Source of the DNA: Stenotrophomonas sp. UBA2629
GTDB taxonomy: Bacteria > Pseudomonadota > Gammaproteobacteria > Xanthomonadales > Xanthomonadaceae
Length of the DNA: 64,000 nucleotides
NCBI GenBank assembly: GCA_002359895.1
Contig: DEOB01000005.1
Location: 1 to 64,000 of the forward strand
Direction of reading: 5' to 3'
Shown here: positions 59,041 through 64,000 of the stretch, piece after piece
Position numbering within the stretch: the stretch's first letter is position 1
Layout of the letters: the number at the start of each line of letters is the position of its first letter
Notes under the pieces: model-generated
The model's input: the letters and a program-made list of their open reading frames with translations, nothing else
Database searches by the model: none
Told to the model about the DNA's origin: nothing
Program-made: the position numbers and the translations under genes

Positions 59041-60441
59041 ATGCTGCCTTTGGTCGCCCTGGTTGGACGGCCGAACGTCGGCAAGTCCACGATTTTCAAT
59101 GCGCTTACCCGTACGCGCGATGCGCTGGTCCATGACCAGCCCGGGGTTACCCGTGATCGCAACTACGGTGTCTGCCGTCTGAACGAGGACAATCCCTTCC
59201 TGCTCGTGGATACCGGCGGCATTGCCGGTGAAGAGGAAGGGCTGGCTGGTGCCACTGCGCGCCAAGCCCGAGCCGCCGCCGGTGAGGCGGATCTGATCGT
59301 ATTTGTGGTCGACGCACGTGATGGCACGTCGGCGCTGGATGACGAGATCCTGTCTTGGCTGCGCAAACTTGCGCGGCCAACGTTGCTGTTGATCAACAAG
59401 ATCGACGGCACGGATGAGAATGCGGTACGTGCGGAGTTCGCGCGCTACGGCTTCAGTGAAATGCTGATGGTTTCTGCCGCACACCGGCAGGGGCTGGATG
59501 ACCTTGTCGACGAACTCATCGAGCGCTTGCCCGAGGAAGGTTCCGGCGAGGTGTTGGACAACGATCCTTCGCGAGTACGTATTGCCTTTGTCGGCCGCCC
59601 GAACGTGGGCAAGTCGACGCTGGTCAACCGCGTGCTGGGCGAGGAGCGGATGATCGCCTCCGAGGTGCCAGGTACCACCCGTGATTCCATTTCGGTGGAC
59701 ATGGAGCGCGATGGTCAGCTGTACCGCTTGATTGACACGGCCGGCCTGCGTCGCAAGGCCCGTGTGGAAGAAGTGGTCGAGAAGTTCAGCGTTGTCAAAA
59801 CGCTGCGCTCGATCGAGCAGGCCCAGGTGGCGGTGTTGATGCTGGACGCCAACGAGGGTGTGACCGACCAGGACGCGAGCGTGCTGGGCGCGGTGCTGGA
59901 TGCCGGTCGTGCGTTGGTGATTGCCATCAACAAGTGGGATGGTCTAACCGACTACCAGCGTGAGCAGGCCGAGGCATTGGTGTCGCGCAAACTGAGCTTC
60001 GTGCCGTGGGCTGAAGTGGTGCGCATCTCGGCCAAGCATGGTTCGGGCCTGCGCGAGTTGTTCCGTGCGGTGCATCGCGCGCATGACTCGGCAACGCATG
60101 AGTTCAGTACCAGCGAGGTCAACAAGGCGCTGGAAGTGGCGTACGAAACGAACCCGCCGCCGAGCATCCGTGGCCACGTTTCCAAGCTGCGCTATGTGCA
60201 TCCGGGCGGCACCAATCCACCGACGTTCATCGTCCATGGAACGCGCCTGAAAGAGCTGCCGGATTCGTACAAGCGCTACCTGGAAAACTTCTTCCGCAAG
60301 CGCTTCAAGCTGGTCGGTACGCCGGTGACGTTCCTGTTCCGCGAAGGCGCCAACCCTTACGAGGGCAAGAAGAACGTGCTGAGCGAGCGGCAGGTCAAGG
60401 CCAAGCGGCGCTTGATGAAGCACGTGAAGGGCAGGAAGTAG
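59041..60441 (+). CDS. der: ribosome-associated GTPase Der (EngA)
   Basis: A 466-residue GTPase with two tandem G domains. Both have GRPNVGKST P-loops (about residues 9-17 and 186-194), followed by DTGGIAGEE and DTAGLRRKA switch II and NKID/NKWD G4 motifs. A C-terminal KH-like domain (about 360-450) ends in a basic tail. It is needed for 50S subunit maturation. AAGGAG precedes the ATG. Last gene of the cluster, closed by a terminator. Confidence 0.97.
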   Translation: MLPLVALVGRPNVGKSTIFNALTRTRDALVHDQPGVTRDRNYGVCRLNEDNPFLLVDTGGIAGEEEGLAGATARQARAAAGEADLIVFVVDARDGTSALDDEILSWLRKLARPTLLLINKIDGTDENAVRAEFARYGFSEMLMVSAAHRQGLDDLVDELIERLPEEGSGEVLDNDPSRVRIAFVGRPNVGKSTLVNRVLGEERMIASEVPGTTRDSISVDMERDGQLYRLIDTAGLRRKARVEEVVEKFSVVKTLRSIEQAQVAVLMLDANEGVTDQDASVLGAVLDAGRALVIAINKWDGLTDYQREQAEALVSRKLSFVPWAEVVRISAKHGSGLRELFRAVHRAHDSATHEFSTSEVNKALEVAYETNPPPSIRGHVSKLRYVHPGGTNPPTFIVHGTRLKELPDSYKRYLENFFRKRFKLVGTPVTFLFREGANPYEGKKNVLSERQVKAKRRLMKHVKGRK

Positions 60442-60464
60442 TCACGTGGAAGGCAGTAAGCGAT

Positions 60465-60502
60465 AACGCAGGGGCGGCCGTAAGGTCGCCCTTCTGCGTT
60501 TT
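60465..60502 (+). terminator. Rho-independent terminator after der
   Basis: AACGCAG (60465-60471) pairs with CTGCGTT (60494-60500), and GGGCGGCC (60472-60479) with GGTCGCCC (60484-60491) around a GTAA tetraloop. A two-T bulge and a short T-tract follow. Confidence 0.8.
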
Positions 60503-60551
60503 GGGGGCGGCGGTAGTGGTTTTCTGTGCGGCCTGCGGTCGCGACGCCCCA

Positions 60552-60651
60552 CCGTCATTTCCGCGCAGACGGAAATCGCTCTGGCGCTGTCTCCGCTCTG
60601 GCTTGATGCGGCGAAATGGCCAGAGCGGACTTGCCTGCGCAGGAATGCCGG
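60552..60651. repeat. 100-bp MITE-like/REP palindromic element
   Basis: The two ends are imperfect inverted copies of about 33 bp: the left begins CCGTCATTTCCGCGCAG and the right, read in reverse complement, begins CCGGCATTCCTGCGCAG. Inside are a perfect 11-bp inverted repeat, TCCGCTCTGGC (60592-60602) and GCCAGAGCGGA (60619-60629), and a smaller palindrome, ATTTCCG/CGGAAAT (60557-60576). It resembles dispersed CCGTCATTCCCGC-type elements of Xanthomonadaceae. It occupies most of the 361-bp der-moeB gap; the remainder shows nothing. Confidence 0.65.
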
Positions 60652-60802
60652 CCTACAGCGGAATCATGGTTCGCGGAATTGTTGGCGCGGCTGCGGTTTG
60701 CCAAGGCTTGCTGGGGATGTAGGCATCTCACTTTCACCGGCGCGCTGCAGCTGAAGTGCCGGCTGCACAACACGCGCGCCACGCTTGGCCGATAATCGGG
60801 CC

Positions 60803-61942
60803 ATGAGCATCTGTGAACTGACCCCCGAACAGGCCCGTGCCAGGCAACAGAATGGCGTGATGTTGATCGACGTGCGGCAGGCGCATGAGCGCGCGGGCGG
60901 CATGGCTGACGGTGCGCTGGGCATTGCCAAGGACGACCTGTTGGCTGATCCGGCGCGTCATCTGCCCTGCCTTGATGGCGAGGTCATGCTGATCTGCCAG
61001 AGCGGCAAGCGTTCGAGTGACGCGGCAGCGGTGTTGGCGCAGGCCGGTTACACGCAGGTTGCGTCGGTGGCTGGCGGCACGGTGGCATGGCGCGTTGATG
61101 GGTTGCCCCTGATGCAGCCGGCGCTCAACGCGGAAGACCGTGATTTCTATGACCGCTATTCGCGCCATCTGCTATTGCCGCAGGTGGGTGAGGCCGGGCA
61201 GCGTCTCCTTCAACAATCACGCGTGCTGGTGCTGGGCGCGGGCGGACTGGGGGCGCCGGCCGGCTTTTACCTGGCTGCAGCGGGCGTGGGCCATCTGCGC
61301 ATCGTCGATCACGATGTGGTGGAGCGAAGCAATCTGCACCGGCAGATTGTCCACACCGAGGCCAGCGTCGGGCAAGCCAAGGTGGCGTCAGCGCACGCGC
61401 GGCTGCAGGCCTTGAATCCGCAGATCCAGGTGGAGGCCATCCGTGAGCGGGTAACCTCGGACAACATCGACGCGTTGATGGACGGCGTGGATGTGGTGCT
61501 GGACGGCTCGGATAACTTCCCGCTGCGCTACCTGCTCAACGACGCGTGCATCAAGCACGCCAAGCCGCTGGTGTATGCCGCCATCGAGCGATTTGATGGT
61601 CAGGTGAGCGTGTTCGACGCCGGCCGCCACCGTGGCCAGGCGCCGTGCTACCGCTGCCTGTTCCCGGAGCCGCCGCCGCCGGAGTTCGCGCCCAATTGCT
61701 CCGAGGCTGGCGTACTGGGCGTGCTGCCGGGACTGGCCGGCGTGATGCAGGCCACCGAAGTGCTGAAGCTGTTGCTGGACATCGGTGAGCCACTGACCGG
61801 GCGGCTGCTGCGTTTTGACGCGCTGCAGATGCGCTTTCGCGAAACCCGCATCACTGCCGACCCTGCTTGCCCGGTATGCGCGCCGGAGCGACCATTCCCG
61901 GGCTATATCGACTACGCCGCGTTCTGTTCGCAGGGCGCGTGA
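60803..61942 (+). CDS. moeB: molybdopterin-synthase adenylyltransferase MoeB with N-terminal rhodanese domain
   Basis: A 379-residue fusion. An N-terminal rhodanese domain (about 8-100) has the active-site loop CQSGKRSS (Cys65), and a ThiF/MoeB domain (about 120-370) has GAGGLGAPAG (145-154), the adenylate site DGSDNFPLRYLLN and a CxxC zinc site (CYRCLFP and CPVCAPE). MoeB adenylates the C-terminus of MoaD for sulfur loading; a fused rhodanese could supply persulfide sulfur. In eukaryotic MOCS3/Uba4 the rhodanese is C-terminal. The ATG at 60803 is preferred over 60785. Confidence 0.93.
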   Translation: MSICELTPEQARARQQNGVMLIDVRQAHERAGGMADGALGIAKDDLLADPARHLPCLDGEVMLICQSGKRSSDAAAVLAQAGYTQVASVAGGTVAWRVDGLPLMQPALNAEDRDFYDRYSRHLLLPQVGEAGQRLLQQSRVLVLGAGGLGAPAGFYLAAAGVGHLRIVDHDVVERSNLHRQIVHTEASVGQAKVASAHARLQALNPQIQVEAIRERVTSDNIDALMDGVDVVLDGSDNFPLRYLLNDACIKHAKPLVYAAIERFDGQVSVFDAGRHRGQAPCYRCLFPEPPPPEFAPNCSEAGVLGVLPGLAGVMQATEVLKLLLDIGEPLTGRLLRFDALQMRFRETRITADPACPVCAPERPFPGYIDYAAFCSQGA

Positions 61943-62045
61943 GCTGATCTGTTCTGCCGGTGGAGGGGGTTGAATGCGCGGCTTGCATCCGGCCTGCACA
62001 CTTTCTGCTTTATCGTGCGCACATTGAAATGAGCAGGGTGCAGGT

Positions 62046-63890
62046 ATGTCAGCGGAATCCTCGACCGAACTGGTAAAGGTGGTGGCGCTGTTGGGCGCCG
62101 CCGTGGTGGCGGTTCCGTTGTTCAGGCGGCTGGGGTTGGGCTCGGTGCTGGGCTACTTCGTCGCCGGTCTGGCGATTGGGCCCTTCGGCTTTGGCTGGTT
62201 CTCCGAGCCGCAGGCCATCCTGCACGTGGCCGAGTTGGGTGTGGTGATGTTCCTGTTTGTGATCGGCCTGGAAATGCGGCCGTCGCACCTGTGGAGCCTG
62301 CGCAACGAAATCTTCGGCCTGGGTACGGCACAGATCTTCACCTGTGCGCTGGTGTTGACCGGCGTGGCGATGCTGTTCGGCTATCGGCCGCAGGTGGCCT
62401 TCATTGCCGCGTCCGGCTTCGTGCTGACCTCCACAGCGGTGGTGATGCAGCTGCTGGCCGAGCGCGGCGATGTGGCTCTGCCATCGGGACAGAAAATCGT
62501 CTCCATCCTGCTGTTTGAAGATCTGCTGATCGTGCCGTTGCTTGCGTTGGTGGCCTGGATGGCGCCGGTGCATGCGGGCGCGCAGGAGGGCTCGCGCTGG
62601 GTGAGTATCGCCATTGGTGCGGGCGCGATTGTGGGCCTGGTGGTGGTCGGCCGTTATCTGCTCAACCCGTTGTTCCGCATCCTGGCCGAATCCAAGGCGC
62701 GCGAGGTGATGACCGCTGCCGCGTTGCTGGTGGTGTTGGGGGCGGCGTTGCTGATGCAGTTGGGTGGGCTGTCGATGGCGATGGGCGCCTTCCTGGCCGG
62801 CGTGCTGCTGTCTGAATCCACCTTCCGTCATCAGATTGAAGCCGACATCGAGCCGTTCCGCGGCATTCTGCTGGGGCTGTTTTTCCTCAGTGTGGGCATG
62901 GCGCTGGATCTGTCCGTAGTGGCCGCCAACTGGAAGCTGATCGCGCTGCTGGTGCCGGCGATGATGCTGGCCAAAGCGCTGTGTATTTATGGTGTGGCGC
63001 GGGTGATGGGCAGTGACCACCGGCAGGCGCTGGATCGTGGCGTGTTGATGGCGCAGGGCGGCGAATTCGCCTTCGTGTTGTTTGCCGCAGCGGCAACGGC
63101 TGGGGTGATTGATGCCAAGGTCAACGCCAACCTCACCGCGGTGGTGGTGTTGTCGATGGCGCTGACGCCGCTGTGCATGCTGGTGTATCGGCGGATGGTC
63201 AAGGACGGTTCCGCCTCCACCGAGGGAGTGGAAGTTGCCGATGGGCTGAGTGGCAGCGTGCTGGTGATCGGCTTTGGCCGCTTTGGACAGGTGTCCAGCC
63301 AATCGCTGCTGGCCCGCGATGTGGACGTGACCATCATCGACAACGACATCGAGATGATCCGCAGCGCCGCCAAATTCGGCTTCAAGATCTATTACGGCGA
63401 CGGCACGCGACTGGACGTGTTGCGTGCATCAGGTGCCGAGACCGCCCGCGCCATTGCGGTATGTGTGGACGACCGCGCTGCGGCCGATCGCATCGTCGAG
63501 CTGGTGGTGCACGAGTTCCCGCAGGCAAAGCTGCTGGTGCGCTCGTATGACCGCGAGCATTCGCTTGCGCTGATTCACGCCGGCGTCGATTTCCAGATAC
63601 GCGAAACGTTCGAGTCGGCGGTGGAATTCGGCCGCGCCGCGCTGCTGCAGTTGGGTGCGGAAGAGGATGAGGCGGACCTGGTGGCGCGGGAGATACGTCG
63701 CCGCGACGCCGAGCGTCTGGAGCTGGAAATGGCTGGCGGTGGGCTCAAGGCCGGTGTCGGCATGTTGTATGGCAATACGCCGCCCGCACCCAAGCCGACA
63801 CCGACGCCGTTCATTCCGCCGCGGCGTGAATCGCGCACCTTGAACCCGGATGCGGTGGTCGGGGCGGAGCCGGACGCGGGCGCATCCTGA
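62046..63890 (+). CDS. CPA2-family potassium/proton antiporter (KefB/KefC-like)
   Basis: A 614-residue inner-membrane transporter. About twelve hydrophobic segments (about 8-385) contain the CPA2 signatures SVLGYFVAGLAIGPFG and EFAFVLFAAA, followed by a cytosolic TrkA-N/RCK domain (about 398-520) with VLVIGFGRFGQVSSQSLL. A Pro-rich tail ends it. Such proteins expel K+ in exchange for H+ under electrophile or pH stress. The ancillary KefF/KefG is not visible. It has its own start after a 103-bp gap from moeB. Confidence 0.92.
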   Translation: MSAESSTELVKVVALLGAAVVAVPLFRRLGLGSVLGYFVAGLAIGPFGFGWFSEPQAILHVAELGVVMFLFVIGLEMRPSHLWSLRNEIFGLGTAQIFTCALVLTGVAMLFGYRPQVAFIAASGFVLTSTAVVMQLLAERGDVALPSGQKIVSILLFEDLLIVPLLALVAWMAPVHAGAQEGSRWVSIAIGAGAIVGLVVVGRYLLNPLFRILAESKAREVMTAAALLVVLGAALLMQLGGLSMAMGAFLAGVLLSESTFRHQIEADIEPFRGILLGLFFLSVGMALDLSVVAANWKLIALLVPAMMLAKALCIYGVARVMGSDHRQALDRGVLMAQGGEFAFVLFAAAATAGVIDAKVNANLTAVVVLSMALTPLCMLVYRRMVKDGSASTEGVEVADGLSGSVLVIGFGRFGQVSSQSLLARDVDVTIIDNDIEMIRSAAKFGFKIYYGDGTRLDVLRASGAETARAIAVCVDDRAAADRIVELVVHEFPQAKLLVRSYDREHSLALIHAGVDFQIRETFESAVEFGRAALLQLGAEEDEADLVAREIRRRDAERLELEMAGGGLKAGVGMLYGNTPPAPKPTPTPFIPPRRESRTLNPDAVVGAEPDAGAS

Positions 63891-63977
63891 GCCGGGTGCG
63901 CGCGATTTGATGGCAGCGTGATGTGGCCGCCTGCGTAATCAGGGACAATAGCGGCCCCCGCATTCGCCCCACGCCCA

Positions 63978-64000
63978 ATGACTGTCCCAGCCGACACCTC
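63978..64000 (+). CDS. possible start of a gene cut by the window end
   Basis: An ATG at 63978 opens a frame (MTVPADT) that runs off the end. No ribosome-binding site is clear and seven residues are too few to identify it. Confidence 0.25.

Noticed and set aside
57454..59484. A 676-codon open frame on the minus strand opposite yfgM, bamB and der
   Set aside because: The plus-strand proteins are unmistakable; the antisense translation has no recognisable domain.

Overview
The window is about 64 kb of a GC-rich gammaproteobacterial chromosome, most likely Xanthomonadaceae (Xanthomonas/Stenotrophomonas/Pseudoxanthomonas relatives). The genus cannot be fixed from gene content alone. The main pointers are a FadN-type beta-oxidation operon under a PsrA-like repressor, a TrpR-family gene directly in front of hisGDCBHAFIE, thrABC with a threonine leader peptide, the order ndk-rlmN-pilF-rodZ-yfgM-bamB-der, and a MoeB with an N-terminal rhodanese domain. 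I saw no rRNA genes, CRISPR array, insertion sequence, integrase or phage genes.

Layout. 0.2-7.5 kb holds core genes: a DUF333 lipoprotein, a DMT exporter, murB, pyrD, a methyltransferase, a small membrane protein, an ALDH7-type dehydrogenase and kdsA. 7.7-27.0 kb is a surface-polysaccharide locus. A minus-strand synthesis operon (WcaJ-type initiator, Ugd, Wzx, a GT2, three GT4s, Wzy, GalE) faces away from plus-strand wzb-wzc. These converge on a minus-strand secretion operon whose members match GfcA, Wza/GfcE, GfcB, GfcC and GfcD/YjbH of the Escherichia coli group 4 capsule. The stretch from about 9.9 to 16 kb is clearly more AT-rich than its surroundings, as expected for an exchanged polysaccharide cassette.

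27.3-34.6 kb carries tRNA-Arg(CCT), an AraC regulator with a DMT exporter, and the thr operon. The latter has an unannotated 45-codon leader peptide and alternative RNA stems. 34.8-44.7 kb carries an Fnr-type oxygen-sensing regulator, hisS, a small TrpR-family regulator with a clear promoter/operator, and a compact his operon in which almost every junction overlaps. 44.9-48.8 kb holds a secreted metallophosphatase, a legumain-like C13 peptidase, a small secreted protein, and a duplicated tRNA-Ala(GGC)/tRNA-Glu(TTC) pair.

49.3-53.6 kb is a fatty-acid beta-oxidation operon (PsrA-like repressor, FadN-like enzyme, thiolase) with a perfect PsrA-type palindrome in front of it. 53.8-60.4 kb is the conserved ndk-rlmN-pilF-rodZ-yfgM-bamB-der housekeeping cluster, lacking the ispG and hisS found between rodZ and yfgM in E. 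coli. The window ends with a palindromic MITE-like repeat, moeB, a KefB-type CPA2 antiporter and possibly the first codons of another gene.

The items most worth following are the gfcABCD-type secretion module coupled to a Wzx/Wzy cassette, the thr leader (which has no U-tract and can hide the thrA ribosome-binding site), the TrpR-family his regulator with an almost absent 5' leader, and an orphan terminator in front of ndk.
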